This document shows positions 45,404 through 54,882 of a stretch of DNA of 64,000 bases, in pieces. This DNA comes from Methanothrix harundinacea (GTDB lineage Archaea; Halobacteriota; Methanosarcinia; Methanotrichales; Methanotrichaceae), in assembly GCA_002502785.1 (NCBI GenBank), contig DAQG01000046.1:27939-91938 (forward strand), given 5' to 3'. Numbering within the stretch: the first letter of the stretch is position 1; each line of letters opens with the position of its first letter. The notes below the pieces were generated by a model that was not told where the DNA came from, did not search any database, and saw only the letters and a list, made by a program, of their open reading frames with translations. The position numbers and the translations under genes are program-made.

Positions 45404-46216
45404 ATGGAGAAAGAGACCGTCAATGATCTTTTGCGTTGGTTTTCCGAGTACGTTCAGGCCTTCAAGTCGAATGATCCCGAAAAGGACGAAAACATCGTCC
45501 TGAAGGAGGAGCACACCCGCCGCGTCCGCCGGGAGATCTGCGAGATCGGCTGGGCTCTCGGCCTTTCCGATGAGGAGCTTCGCCTCGCGGAGGTCTTGGC
45601 CCTATTTCACGACGTCGGGCGCTTTTCCCAGTACGCCAAGTACGGGACCTTCTCAGACCGCCGATCTTGTGACCACGCCGCCCTCTCCGTCAAGGTCCTC
45701 CTTGAAAACGGGGTTTTGGACCCTCTCGAACCATCGGAGCGGGATCTAGTCTGTAGGGCGATATCATATCACAATCGTGCCTCCCTTCCGGATGGCGAGT
45801 CGGAGAGGTGCATCTTTTTCTCAAAGCTCCTTCGCGACGCCGACAAACTGGACATCTGGGCCGTCCTCCTCGACTACTATTATCGGCGCGAGATGGGGGG
45901 TGATCGAAACGAGGCTCTCGAATTGGACCTTCGAGACACGCCGGATATCACTGAGGCGGTTTTTCTGGACATCTTGGCCGGAGAGATCGTGAAGGCGAAA
46001 AACCTCAGATGCCTCAACGACTTCAAGCTCCTTCAGGCGAGCTGGATCTTCGACCTGAACTTCTGGCACGCCTTGGTGGCTGTCAGGGATAGAGCTTACC
46101 TTGAAAGGACCAGAGAGTTTCTTCCAAATTCGGAGAAGATCGGTCAGATCTTCGCGCTCCTCGAATCCCGTCTCGAAGAGAGGATCGCGGCCGAAAAGCC
46201 GTTGGATCCGGCTTGA
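45404..46216 (+). CDS. HD-domain phosphohydrolase
   Basis: 270 residues. The metal-binding set of the HD superfamily is present: H37 in EEHTRRV, H69-D70 in LALFHDVGRF, D90-H91 in SCDHAALSV, and a later LRDADKLDIWAV Asp. It most likely cleaves a phosphate or phosphodiester of a nucleotide; the substrate is unknown. The ATG follows CAGGTGG by 6 bases. The gene is monocistronic. Confidence 0.85.
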   Translation: MEKETVNDLLRWFSEYVQAFKSNDPEKDENIVLKEEHTRRVRREICEIGWALGLSDEELRLAEVLALFHDVGRFSQYAKYGTFSDRRSCDHAALSVKVLLENGVLDPLEPSERDLVCRAISYHNRASLPDGESERCIFFSKLLRDADKLDIWAVLLDYYYRREMGGDRNEALELDLRDTPDITEAVFLDILAGEIVKAKNLRCLNDFKLLQASWIFDLNFWHALVAVRDRAYLERTREFLPNSEKIGQIFALLESRLEERIAAEKPLDPA

Positions 46217-46380
46217 CTCCTCTCTTCTCAGACGAGCCTTAATCCCCCCATCCTTTTTGCTGGCTTCCTAAAAATGGGACTTGTTCTGCTCGAAGCTGTG
46301 GCCTTGTTTCGGAAAAAAAAATCTGAAAATAAATCTTTTATATTAGTAGTCGCAAAGTCTCCTGTAGGGAGCTTGTTAGC

Positions 46381-47346
46381 ATGAAGGCGATTAAACTCTT
46401 GATGGCCGTAACGGTCATCGGTCTGATTTGGGTCTCCTCATCCCTCGGAGAAGATGAAGAGATCGCCTCGCTCTTCGGAGAAGATTGGTCTCCTTGGGGC
46501 GAAGACTTAGATTTTAATGATGGCTTCGACTGGGTCGACATTGGCGGGTCAGCGCTGTTGGAGGAAGGGGCTGAAGACGTCGGTCCAGAAAATGGCGAGT
46601 CGGATGATTCCTCGGACGGATACACTCCTGTCGATGACTGGATCGTCGACGAGAACTTCTACAGCGATTTCGGTGGATCTGAGGGAGAAGAGAAGGGTTG
46701 GGGAGATGCCATAGACCATCCGGGAATGCCTGGACCTGACGAGAACGCCCTATGGATCGTTTTCCCGTACAGCAACAACGTCCGCACCACAAGGCTCGTG
46801 ATACTGAAGGACAGGTATGCAAAGGAGCTGATCATTCCAGGAACGAGTGGGACCATCACCGTCTATGAGGAAGGGCCCGACGGCGCCATCGAAACTTACG
46901 TTCCGGGCTGGTACGTCAAGGAGAGAAGGGCCTATAGAATCTGGTTCTCTGCCGATTCTGTTGGGAACTACACCGTCTGGTATGAGGTTTACAACGAGAA
47001 AACGAATGTAACCACCAAGAGCAACGAGATCAAGTACATGGTCTTCCAGAACCTGGCCGTCGTAGTCCCGAACGAGGTCAAGTGCGAGGGAGAGACCGCC
47101 ACCTTAAGGGCTTTGGTCTCGGGATGTGACAACCCCATCTACCAGTGGTTTAAGGGAATCACGTCCGCGACGGGAGAGAAATTGACCAATGAGACAAACA
47201 GCGTTTACATCATAAGAAACGTTTCTCCGGAAGTAGCAGGTTACTACACCTGCAAGGTGACCTGTGACGGAAACAGCGACGAGGACGCGGGAAGGCTCTT
47301 TGTGGGCACCAGAGAATGCACCGATTGTGAGTGTCGTTTCGACTGA
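46381..47346 (+). CDS. Secreted protein with an Ig-like domain
   Basis: 321 residues. Signal peptide at 1-24 (LMAVTVIGLIWVSSSLG), then an acidic, Ser/Gly-rich linker of about 100 residues, a beta domain at about 120-220 (IVFPYSNNVRTTRLVILKDR, YTVWYEVYN) and an immunoglobulin-like domain at about 225-310 (VVVPNEVKCEGETATLRALV, then YYTCKVTCDG). The paired cysteines match those of Ig domains. The short tail CTDCECRFD adds three more. It is probably a surface adhesin or envelope component. A TATA box (CTTTTATATT, 46335-46344) is about 37 bases upstream of the ATG. Confidence 0.8.
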   Translation: MKAIKLLMAVTVIGLIWVSSSLGEDEEIASLFGEDWSPWGEDLDFNDGFDWVDIGGSALLEEGAEDVGPENGESDDSSDGYTPVDDWIVDENFYSDFGGSEGEEKGWGDAIDHPGMPGPDENALWIVFPYSNNVRTTRLVILKDRYAKELIIPGTSGTITVYEEGPDGAIETYVPGWYVKERRAYRIWFSADSVGNYTVWYEVYNEKTNVTTKSNEIKYMVFQNLAVVVPNEVKCEGETATLRALVSGCDNPIYQWFKGITSATGEKLTNETNSVYIIRNVSPEVAGYYTCKVTCDGNSDEDAGRLFVGTRECTDCECRFD

Positions 47347-47360
47347 AAATTGTGGGTATG

Positions 47361-47395
47361 GGCCATGACCTGAAACGGTCATGGCCTATCCGTTT
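47361..47395. terminator. Bidirectional hairpin between convergent secreted-protein genes
   Basis: GGCCATGACC-TGAAAC-GGTCATGGCC forms a perfect 10-bp stem (47361-47386), followed on the plus strand by TATCCGTTTT. It stands 14 bases after the Ig-like gene stop and 52 bases beyond the stop of the large minus-strand gene, so it could end transcription from both sides. Confidence 0.7.
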
Positions 47396-47437
47396 TATCC
47401 ACCCTCTAATCCTCGATCTCAACCATTCCTCATCTTT

Positions 47438-50400
47438 TCAGCCGAACTCCAGCTTGCACTCTTCTGCCGTCTCTATCATGTAGGCTTCCCCGGGCATCAT
47501 AGACCCGTTCTTCTCGAGATGAACCCACTCTCCGTCCCTGTATGTCCAGAGGAAGGCCGAGACGATCCCCTCCTCGACGGCTTCAAAGTAGGTGTAGCGC
47601 TTGTGATTCGCCCTCACGGTGACGTTGGCCGTCGGAACCGTCTGGTTCACGGGAACTCCGACCAGGTTCCAGCCCACGTGCAAATCCACCATGTAGGGAA
47701 GCTCCACCGGCTTTCCGGGTATCTCCAGGGAGAAGCTCTCCTCGCCGTCGATAACGTAACCCACTCCCGGTTCGAGGTCGGTCACGTTGACCACGTGATC
47801 GTCTTTGATCGTGTAGTTCCAGCCGTCTTCTGAGAGGGTGAATATCCCACGGTAGCTCTTTCGATCGAGGACTTTGGCGATGGATGGATCTTTCGGTTTC
47901 AGGTAGAGGGTGAAGGGGCTCCAGCCCACCGAGACGTTGACTACCTGGACTTCGCCCGGCACAAGCCTATACTCGACGGTGAAGGTCCTGCTCTCGTTGA
48001 GGGCCGGGCTCAACACCGGCCATACCACCCGCTTTTCAGAGCCGATCAGCTCTTCACCGTGCCAGACCGCTCGCCCCTTCTCCTTGACCACTATCTCCTC
48101 GGCGTCTTTGGGAAGCGTCACCTCGCCGATCAGGGCTGGCGGTGCGTTCAAGCTCAGATAGCCGTCGGAAGAATCCTCCACGATCCAGTATGTCCAGTCC
48201 GTGGACCACTCGGAGGTGGGCTTGACCGATACCGAAACCTTCTCCGTCGCGTTCGATCCTGTGACGTTTGAGACGTCAATCTGATACGGCAGTTCTGGGG
48301 TTTTCGGGATGGTCGGTCTGAAGGCGGGATCTCCGAAGAGCGTGTAAACGCTCACGGTCTGATTGAGCATCTCTTCGACGGAGATGTACCAGGGCTGGTA
48401 TTCGTCGATCTTTTCAAGCTTGATTCCTTCGGTGGCCCGGATCTTCGATATGTAACGGTTGTTTGCCGCCATCATCGCCTCGCCGATGGTGGCGTTCTCG
48501 AAGATGATGGCCTGATACATTCTTCCTGGGTGATCACCTGTTATGAATATCCAAGAGTTGGCGCTTGGTCCCACGTAGTTCACGGCCCCCGCCTTCAGGA
48601 AGGCCAAGGCCATGGAGTCCTCCAGCCTCGTGGGGATGTATATCTCGATCCCGTCTCTGTAGGGGAGAACCTGGCCCTTGAGCTTGGAGGTAAGGCAGGC
48701 CGAGGTGCTTGTGGTTTGAGGCGCGAGGGTCATCTGTTTGACCTGTTCCTCGTCCATGATCTGGTCCATCAGCGCCCACATGGACAGCACCCAGCCCCAA
48801 TCTGTGCCGTGATAATCGAAATAGACGATGTTCTCGCCGCTGTTCATCTTAGAGGAGACCCTCTGGTAGGTCGCCTCCTCCCAACGGAGGTTCTCGGCCT
48901 TCAGCCCCGCGGCCCTCAGATACTCCCCAATCCGGAGGGGTATAGGTGACTGTGGCCATGTGGGGTAGTCGGTAGGCGACGATATCACCAGTGCAGAGTC
49001 TCTCCAGTCGCCTTCTATCCTGTCGTAGGAGAGGGTTCTTGCCACCATCTGGGATGCATCATATGCGCTGAGACCGATTATCCTTCCCGATGCCGCGTCC
49101 TGATAATCGTCGTCGTCGAGCTGGATCGTGTACTCGCGATAAATGTCGTACTCATAGGCCCCTGATGACTGTCTTCCTCCCGTGGAGATGAAGGGCAGAG
49201 AGCCGGGGCCGCCGACCACGATCAGGTACTTCGGCGAAATGTCCATGTCTTCCACAAGCATCTGGAGGTCCGACTCCACCTCGGCTGGGTCCAGTTCCTG
49301 GGGGTCCTGGGACACGTCCACCACGATCCCTCTCCTCGCCCCTGCCATCTGAGCTGAGAGGAGTGAGAGCTTGGGGATCTTTGTGTGGCTGAAGGCGGTC
49401 ACGTTTATGGGGCTTGCAGAGGTGACGACTTCCACCGTGAAGTTCTTGGTCCGGTGGTCGATGACCTCCTCGCTCCTCCAGGTCTCAAGGTTGAAGGTCC
49501 AGGTTCCCGGTCTGCCGAATAGCGCGGTGGTGTTGCACATCTTTCCAGGACTGCAGTCCGTGAAGATCTGGCTACCGCTCCAGCCGTCGGGGCTGTAGTA
49601 GTTCAGAATCACGTGGTTGGGCTGCCTTGACACCTCCCATGATATTTCGGTCCATCCCGGTGAGGTCCGGGCAGGATAAGATATGTTGATCAGGGGACTG
49701 TCATCGGCCCTCTTTTTTGTCTCGCCGTTTTTGTCTCCGTTTTCTCCTACGTTTCCGTCACCGTCGTCCTCTTCTTCCATATCGCTGTAAGTAACAGAGA
49801 TACCGCCGTCGAGGGGCTGGGTCCATCCGGCGTCGAGGGCGTGCAGGATCACAACCTCGAGGTTCAAAGTGACGAACTCGTGGGACCCCAGATGGTTGAT
49901 AGTCCAGTTCAGACTGGTTCCGTCGTAGAATGCGCTGTTAGCGGTCGGCTCTTCGCCTGTCAGGGGATCGACGAGCTCGACCTCGCCTGATGCTGTGCTC
50001 CACCAGACCACTAGCCTCGCGGGCAGGATCAGGTCTGTCAACGCGACGTTTTCGAGGTCATCTTTGCCGCTGTTCTTGAGGGTGACTTTGAGCCGGACAA
50101 TCTCGCCATCGCTCTCCGAGGGTATCTCAGCGGGGTTCACTTCGACTTCGAGAAGAAGGTCGTCATCGATCTTCGTTCTCTCCAGCACCGATTTCGGTTT
50201 CGGAGCGAGGAGCGATAGGTCGCGAGAGTTGGCTAGGACAACCGACTCCACCTCGTCTCCATGGGCTCTCATCTCCCTGACCAAAAGCTCGCCGTCGTCC
50301 TCGATCACCGTTTGGTTGAGGTCATTGAGGCGCGCCCGGGCTTTGTCGGATATTGGCCCTGCAATTACCACCGTGGTTGCCCCGAGGCGGACCAAGGCGT

Positions 50401-51883
50401 CTTCTGTGGAGTTGGACAGTTCGTCTCCGACAAAGAGGATCGGCCAGTTGAGATAAGATGCGATGGCGGCTCCAGTGAGGCCCGCGCTGTAGTTATCGCC
50501 CACCAGGACCGCACCGGGCGACCTATCCCACTTCGAAGCGATCTTCGATGCCATCTCGAAGCTGTCGTTTGCCTCGATAACTGTGTCGCACTTCCAGAAG
50601 ACGTCGCCTATGCCCAGGGTCCTGCCCTCTATCCGGTCCAGAAGCCATCGAACCGATGGGGACGGGGGCTGAAGCTCCGACCAGAGGGGGGTGTAGACGA
50701 CGTCGTACTCGAAGACCATGCCAGAGGCGCCACCTTTCACCAGGTTTTCGATGTAACTTACAGTACCCTCTACGTTCTGGGTGGATATTGTGTACTCAAC
50801 GTAGTCGTCGCTGAGCCTGACGAAGACAGGCGTTTTCGTCATCTTCGCGGCCACCTTCATATCTGCCAGCGCGACGGGGCTCACCACAACGAAGTCGGCT
50901 CGATCCGAGATCTCGGCGTAGTTGTACCCTTCGCTCCTATCGAAGGGGTCCCCGATGGCGACGCCTAGCTTCGCGGGACCTAGCACAGAGGTCATATTAG
51001 CGACCTCCTCGACAACCTCCGAGACCTGCTCCTCTTTCCATCGTTTCCAGAGCTGGCGGTTGTAGCTGCTGGACCCCACCCTGGATAGGTCTACACCGGT
51101 GTCGTTGTAAAACTCCTCTTTGCAGACGTCGCAGAGGCAGTGATCCTCGTCCAAGAACCCGAACTTGTATAGGACCACACCATCTGCTCCGTAATCTTCG
51201 ATCACTTCTTCGACCCGGTCGTAGAGGAGATCTCTAGCGTCGGGGTCCACGGGACAGAGCCGGTCGGCAATGACTATCCCCTCGGAGCTGACGGCGATCT
51301 GGGCCGAGTCTGGATAAAGGTCTCTGAACGCCGCCGGAACTGACCCGGTTCTGGTAGCCGGTTCCTGTTCTCGGCCTTGGACGAGCAGCTCTCCCAAAAG
51401 GCCGAGGGCCGCACCTTTGTCGTTTGCTGCCAGGACGTCTTCGTCGTCGACCTCCGTCTCGGCGTCTTCGGGAACTTCAAGAGTGGCGGTGACGTAGGCT
51501 TTGACCCCCTCTTTCTGGGCGGCTTCGACCAGGCTTTTCGCTAGATCGCCCTCTGCGTCTATCACCAGGGCCGATACGTTGGCGGCGGTCATGGCGTGGA
51601 GGGCAGATGCCGGGCCGTAGCGTTCGATGTCGGCCTGATCGATCCAGCCCAGCCTCTCTCCTGCTTCGATATCTCTCGGCATTATGAGAAGAGGCCTCGT
51701 CTCGACGCCGTCCTCCACCGACCAGATCGCGAGAGGCGTCGCGGCGACCGCAGCGCGCCAGTCGTCCGCCCCCACCAGGATTATCTCTTCCAGGGACTCC
51801 GACTTCGTCCCTCTCTCCATCTGGGCGTCAGCCTGGATCGCGAAGATCGCAAACAACGTCAGGAGTATCAAAAAGCGTCTCAA
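47438..51883 (-). CDS. Very large secreted protein with a gingipain-like (C25) cysteine protease region
   Basis: 1481 residues. Signal peptide at 1-20 (RRFLILLTLFAIFAIQA). Residues about 170-400 resemble a TIM-barrel glycosidase-like domain (ADGVVLYKFG, then CLCDVCKEEFYNDTG). About 430-550 resemble cell-wall-binding repeat 2 (GDNYSAGLTGAAIASYLNWP, ATTVVIAGPISDKARARL). About 780-1170 look like a caspase-fold peptidase C25: YLIVVGGPGSLPFIS, the His of FDYHGTD at 1025 and Cys of TSACLTSK at 1063, the right order and spacing for a dyad. A C-terminal domain has VGWNLVGVPV, frequent in archaeal surface proteins. The start is TTG with GGAGG 8 bases upstream. It follows the previous gene without a gap. 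Confidence 0.85.
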   Translation of the reverse strand: MRRFLILLTLFAIFAIQADAQMERGTKSESLEEIILVGADDWRAAVAATPLAIWSVEDGVETRPLLIMPRDIEAGERLGWIDQADIERYGPASALHAMTAANVSALVIDAEGDLAKSLVEAAQKEGVKAYVTATLEVPEDAETEVDDEDVLAANDKGAALGLLGELLVQGREQEPATRTGSVPAAFRDLYPDSAQIAVSSEGIVIADRLCPVDPDARDLLYDRVEEVIEDYGADGVVLYKFGFLDEDHCLCDVCKEEFYNDTGVDLSRVGSSSYNRQLWKRWKEEQVSEVVEEVANMTSVLGPAKLGVAIGDPFDRSEGYNYAEISDRADFVVVSPVALADMKVAAKMTKTPVFVRLSDDYVEYTISTQNVEGTVSYIENLVKGGASGMVFEYDVVYTPLWSELQPPSPSVRWLLDRIEGRTLGIGDVFWKCDTVIEANDSFEMASKIASKWDRSPGAVLVGDNYSAGLTGAAIASYLNWPILFVGDELSNSTEDALVRLGATTVVIAGPISDKARARLNDLNQTVIEDDGELLVREMRAHGDEVESVVLANSRDLSLLAPKPKSVLERTKIDDDLLLEVEVNPAEIPSESDGEIVRLKVTLKNSGKDDLENVALTDLILPARLVVWWSTASGEVELVDPLTGEEPTANSAFYDGTSLNWTINHLGSHEFVTLNLEVVILHALDAGWTQPLDGGISVTYSDMEEEDDGDGNVGENGDKNGETKKRADDSPLINISYPARTSPGWTEISWEVSRQPNHVILNYYSPDGWSGSQIFTDCSPGKMCNTTALFGRPGTWTFNLETWRSEEVIDHRTKNFTVEVVTSASPINVTAFSHTKIPKLSLLSAQMAGARRGIVVDVSQDPQELDPAEVESDLQMLVEDMDISPKYLIVVGGPGSLPFISTGGRQSSGAYEYDIYREYTIQLDDDDYQDAASGRIIGLSAYDASQMVARTLSYDRIEGDWRDSALVISSPTDYPTWPQSPIPLRIGEYLRAAGLKAENLRWEEATYQRVSSKMNSGENIVYFDYHGTDWGWVLSMWALMDQIMDEEQVKQMTLAPQTTSTSACLTSKLKGQVLPYRDGIEIYIPTRLEDSMALAFLKAGAVNYVGPSANSWIFITGDHPGRMYQAIIFENATIGEAMMAANNRYISKIRATEGIKLEKIDEYQPWYISVEEMLNQTVSVYTLFGDPAFRPTIPKTPELPYQIDVSNVTGSNATEKVSVSVKPTSEWSTDWTYWIVEDSSDGYLSLNAPPALIGEVTLPKDAEEIVVKEKGRAVWHGEELIGSEKRVVWPVLSPALNESRTFTVEYRLVPGEVQVVNVSVGWSPFTLYLKPKDPSIAKVLDRKSYRGIFTLSEDGWNYTIKDDHVVNVTDLEPGVGYVIDGEESFSLEIPGKPVELPYMVDLHVGWNLVGVPVNQTVPTANVTVRANHKRYTYFEAVEEGIVSAFLWTYRDGEWVHLEKNGSMMPGEAYMIETAEECKLEFG

Positions 51884-53491
51884 TTATTCCGCCTCCTCAA
51901 TGGACAGGCCCGCATCTTTCAGCGTCTCTATCACGGACTCATCGACCCCGCCGCCCCATATCAGAGCTTTGGATAGGCCCGTTCCTATCATATGTTCCAG
52001 CGCGGACGCGCTCGCCTCGGATAGAGGGGCACCGCAGATTATCAGGGGTGATCCTATCTTCTTTGCCTCCTCATATGCTGCAAAAGCCTTCGCCTCGTCA
52101 GTTCCCGTCAAGACCACCTCTTTTGCGCCCTCAGGCCAGATGATCGATGCGAAGAGCCAGGATGTCTCGCAGATGTCGTCTCCGCTTATCCTCTCGATTG
52201 GCATCATCTCTGCGAGAATCTTCTCGGCGTCGGAGGAAACGATCGATTCGTTCCCCAGAATCACTACTTTGGCTAAAGGCATCTCCTCCAGCTCTTCGAT
52301 GTCGTCTTCTTCCAGCTCGCCTCCGGTGAGGGTGATCACGGGCACGGTATCGTTGACCCGGCCCTCGGCGTAAGATAAAGCCAGGGCTCTGTATAACAGA
52401 CCATCACCTGTCACGACGGCGAACGTTTCCGTCTCTACGGCCAAAACTTCCGCACTCTCCGTCGGAAGTGGAATTCCGTAGGAGTCGTGAAGCAAAAACA
52501 CGATCTCGAACCGACCGGGCTTTGTGGCCATCAAAGTGAACTCGCCGACGCCCGACTTCGTTTTTCCGACCGAAATTACCTGGTTCTGGGGCATGATCAT
52601 CAGATCCGGCGGCGAAGCCACCTGAACCGATATCTTCTCGTCGACGTTGAGCTTGATCTTGATCGATCCGGTGTGGGTTCTGTTGACCACCATCAACTCT
52701 GGCAGTTTCAGAATGGATTCGTACGCACGGATCTCCTGGTTGATTTCAATCTCCGCCTCTACCGAGGCGTTCTTAGAAGGGTCACTCAAGGAGGTCGCCG
52801 ATATTACTATGTCCCGGCTTTCCCCGGCCCTCTCGCCCGCAATCTCGAGGTCTAGGACGCGGTTCACCCCCGAGGAGAGGGTGAGGTTGTAGGGCAGATC
52901 CACAGGTTCGGAGCCGTCGAAGAGGGTAGCCGTCCATCCGTGTGGGATGTGGGGCGTGTCCACGGATAAAACGTCTTTGAATAGGCCCGCGTTTCTGACC
53001 ATCAGCTCGAACTCTGCGGGCTCTTCGGGGTCCACGGTCGCAGAAGCCGATCTCGCATCGTCGATGCTGAGGCTGACTCCATAGCTATCCTGCTCGGTCA
53101 GATTGACCTCGAACTCCACCAGAAGCGGCAGCGAGGTGGTATCGTCGAAGAAGTAGACGAATCCCGAATAGGTGCCTGGGTTCGTCTCCGGTGGCGAGGA
53201 GAAGACGATATCGACTTTTACCTCCTCTTCGTCGTAGACGTCCTCGGACTCGGGGCCGAGCATTTCAAATTTCGGGATCTCCACCGTGACCAGGTCTTTC
53301 GCACTTCCGGCCACGGGGATCGAGGTGATCTCGAAGATGGGCTTGTCGCCCGAATTCTCGAGAATCAGGGTTCTTTTGGTCATCTCACCAGGATGGAGTT
53401 CCACTTCGAATCGGTCTCTGTCTGCTGCAAGCTCTGCCGCAGAAACGGCGACCAGCAGCGACAGGATGGCGAGCAGGTTTATCAGCTTCAT
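51884..53491 (-). CDS. Secreted protein with NEW3/CARDB-type beta domains and cell-wall-binding-like C-terminus
   Basis: 535 residues from ATG 53491, chosen because the signal peptide MKLINLLAILSLLVAVSAAE starts there; the open frame runs 69 codons further upstream but that part is not secretory. The N-terminal half is a chain of beta-sandwich segments about gene-outside 'sagging' patterns such as LHPGEMTKRTLILENSGDKP and VDPEEPAEFELMVRNAGLFK, typical of alpha-galactosidase NEW3/CARDB surface modules. The C-terminal 190 residues (VVILGNESIVSSDAEKILAE, KEVVLTGTDEAKAFAAYEEA) have the pattern of cell-wall-binding repeat 2, as in its downstream neighbour. The two genes form an operon and may act as a surface complex. 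Confidence 0.78.
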   Translation of the reverse strand: MKLINLLAILSLLVAVSAAELAADRDRFEVELHPGEMTKRTLILENSGDKPIFEITSIPVAGSAKDLVTVEIPKFEMLGPESEDVYDEEEVKVDIVFSSPPETNPGTYSGFVYFFDDTTSLPLLVEFEVNLTEQDSYGVSLSIDDARSASATVDPEEPAEFELMVRNAGLFKDVLSVDTPHIPHGWTATLFDGSEPVDLPYNLTLSSGVNRVLDLEIAGERAGESRDIVISATSLSDPSKNASVEAEIEINQEIRAYESILKLPELMVVNRTHTGSIKIKLNVDEKISVQVASPPDLMIMPQNQVISVGKTKSGVGEFTLMATKPGRFEIVFLLHDSYGIPLPTESAEVLAVETETFAVVTGDGLLYRALALSYAEGRVNDTVPVITLTGGELEEDDIEELEEMPLAKVVILGNESIVSSDAEKILAEMMPIERISGDDICETSWLFASIIWPEGAKEVVLTGTDEAKAFAAYEEAKKIGSPLIICGAPLSEASASALEHMIGTGLSKALIWGGGVDESVIETLKDAGLSIEEAE

Positions 53492-54049
53492 CTGGGCACC
53501 ACACTCAGTTGATCGCGGATCGGTTGGATCATATGGGTCCGCCTTCGTCTCCTTGCCTGGGGCCGGGAGTCGTTTGCCCGTCTCCAGAGTGAGACTGGAT
53601 TGTAGTCCTGATCGGCGCCGTTCTCGGTTGAGGTCCGGCAAGGCGCCGGATAGGGAACGCCGGTGAGAACTCGTTGGTATTATACACGTCTCATCCACGC
53701 CGTCAGAGGGAGTACTATCGCCTCTTGCGATTTTCGGTATAAATCAATTATATACGCAGGTGAATTAGAAGTACTATGGATGAATAAGCTTTGCGGCCAA
53801 TTCCCGGATCGAAAGTTGATCGCTTCGACCTTGTCTTTCGGAATGCCGTCTCTTTCTCACCAAGTGACGAATTTTCGACCACAAAGGTTTTCGAGCCCGG
53901 AAATACAATCACGATAAGTTATAAATGCGAGGCCCATCATATTAACATTGTAAACCACTGATGGGCTATGTGTGCTTATGGAGAGGGGGTCACCTCCTTA
54001 AGAAATTCGCAGTCCGCAGAGCCCATGGACTGAAAGTGAGGTGGAATGA
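53492..54049. promoter_or_regulatory. Divergent promoter region and structured leader of the Trp/Tyr-rich gene
   Basis: No ORF is convincing in these 558 bases. A minus-strand TATA-like GTGTATAATACC lies near 53680-53691. On the plus strand, GTTATAAATGC (53918-53928) is a strong TATA box, so transcription should start near 53947 and the leader is about 100 bases. In it, ATGGGCT (53961-53967) can pair with AGCCCAT (54020-54026), and CACCTC (53991-53996) is complementary to GAGGTG of the Shine-Dalgarno (54038-54043). ATGGGC also pairs with GCCCAT at 53932-53939, upstream of the predicted start. Confidence 0.5.
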
Positions 54050-54841
54050 TTGACTAGAAAGATAGCAACAGGTTTAGTGCTGGCCTTCGCAGCCCTCATC
54101 CCGATGGTTGCGATCTCTGCAGCACAGCTGGGAGGTACGGGGCCGTATCCGTATCCTGATGACAGTTCCTGGCTGAATCCGCCGTGGGGTCAGGATAGCT
54201 GGCCGGGTCAGTGGCCAGATAATTGGCCGAACCAATGGGAAGCGCCTTATCCGACGACCGAGCCCACTTCTGGGCCGAGCACGCCGCCAGGGATGGGTGG
54301 GTTGTATTCTGATAGCGCGCCCACCACTACCAAGCCCGGCGGTTCACAGCCTATGAGCACGCCTTCGGCCTCAACAGGTTCGCCGATATCGTCCCTAGGC
54401 GATGGAGTGTCTCTTTCTGAACGGGAGGTAAGCAGCCTTCCAGGCGGGTCCAGCCTTCTGGCACCTGGTGGCTCTGCCGCGCCTCTGGCTGCCGGGGGAT
54501 CTGAGTTTTCTCAGAGCTATTATGGCGGCGGGACCCAGGCGTACCGTAGATATTACGGCGGGCTTCAGCAGTGGATCTACTACTGCGGAAGGTGGACTTA
54601 CGGGCCCGCAGCCCTATACTACGGCCAGCGGACGAACACCATCATAAGAAACGACCAATATCAGAGAATCTGGTCTTACGAGAAATATCCCAACGGATAC
54701 GAAGCATGGCAGTATTGGGGATACTGGTATCCTGGATACCACCATGCCTGGTTCGGCGCAGACTACAGAGGCTGGCACCAGATCGCGGTCTGGGGAAGCC
54801 GCTCCGGATGGAGCAACCCGATATGGGTCTACGTGTGGTGA
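54050..54841 (+). CDS. Secreted Trp/Tyr-rich protein of unknown function
   Basis: 263 residues from TTG 54050, with GAGGTGG 5 bases upstream. A signal peptide (TGLVLAFAALIPMVAISAAQ) is followed by a Pro/Trp segment with WP-rich repeats (WGQDSWPGQWPDNWPNQWE, residues 46-64) and a Ser/Gly/Thr/Pro linker (about 70-155). The C-terminal 105 residues are packed with Tyr, Trp and Gly (YEAWQYWGYWYPGYHHAWFG). One Cys only. I recognise no family. Such composition occurs in amyloid-like, sheath or matrix proteins. It has its own promoter and a structured leader. Confidence 0.8.
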   Translation: MTRKIATGLVLAFAALIPMVAISAAQLGGTGPYPYPDDSSWLNPPWGQDSWPGQWPDNWPNQWEAPYPTTEPTSGPSTPPGMGGLYSDSAPTTTKPGGSQPMSTPSASTGSPISSLGDGVSLSEREVSSLPGGSSLLAPGGSAAPLAAGGSEFSQSYYGGGTQAYRRYYGGLQQWIYYCGRWTYGPAALYYGQRTNTIIRNDQYQRIWSYEKYPNGYEAWQYWGYWYPGYHHAWFGADYRGWHQIAVWGSRSGWSNPIWVYVW

Positions 54842-54882
54842 TCTGAGACGAATTTGATGGGTCGAGCCTGAAGATCGCTGTC

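Noticed and set aside
47438..51883. Large plus-strand frames within the surface protein gene (for example 50261-50968)
   Set aside because: They are GC-driven shadows; the minus strand has signal peptide, domains and a ribosome site.
53492..53698. N-terminal 69-codon extension of the 535-residue secreted protein frame
   Set aside because: The extension is Arg/Pro-rich and would bury a clear signal peptide that begins at the ATG at 53491.
53663..53917. An 84-codon plus-strand frame upstream of the Trp/Tyr-rich gene
   Set aside because: It lies across a promoter region, starts before a TATA box, lacks a Shine-Dalgarno and has no coherent protein features.
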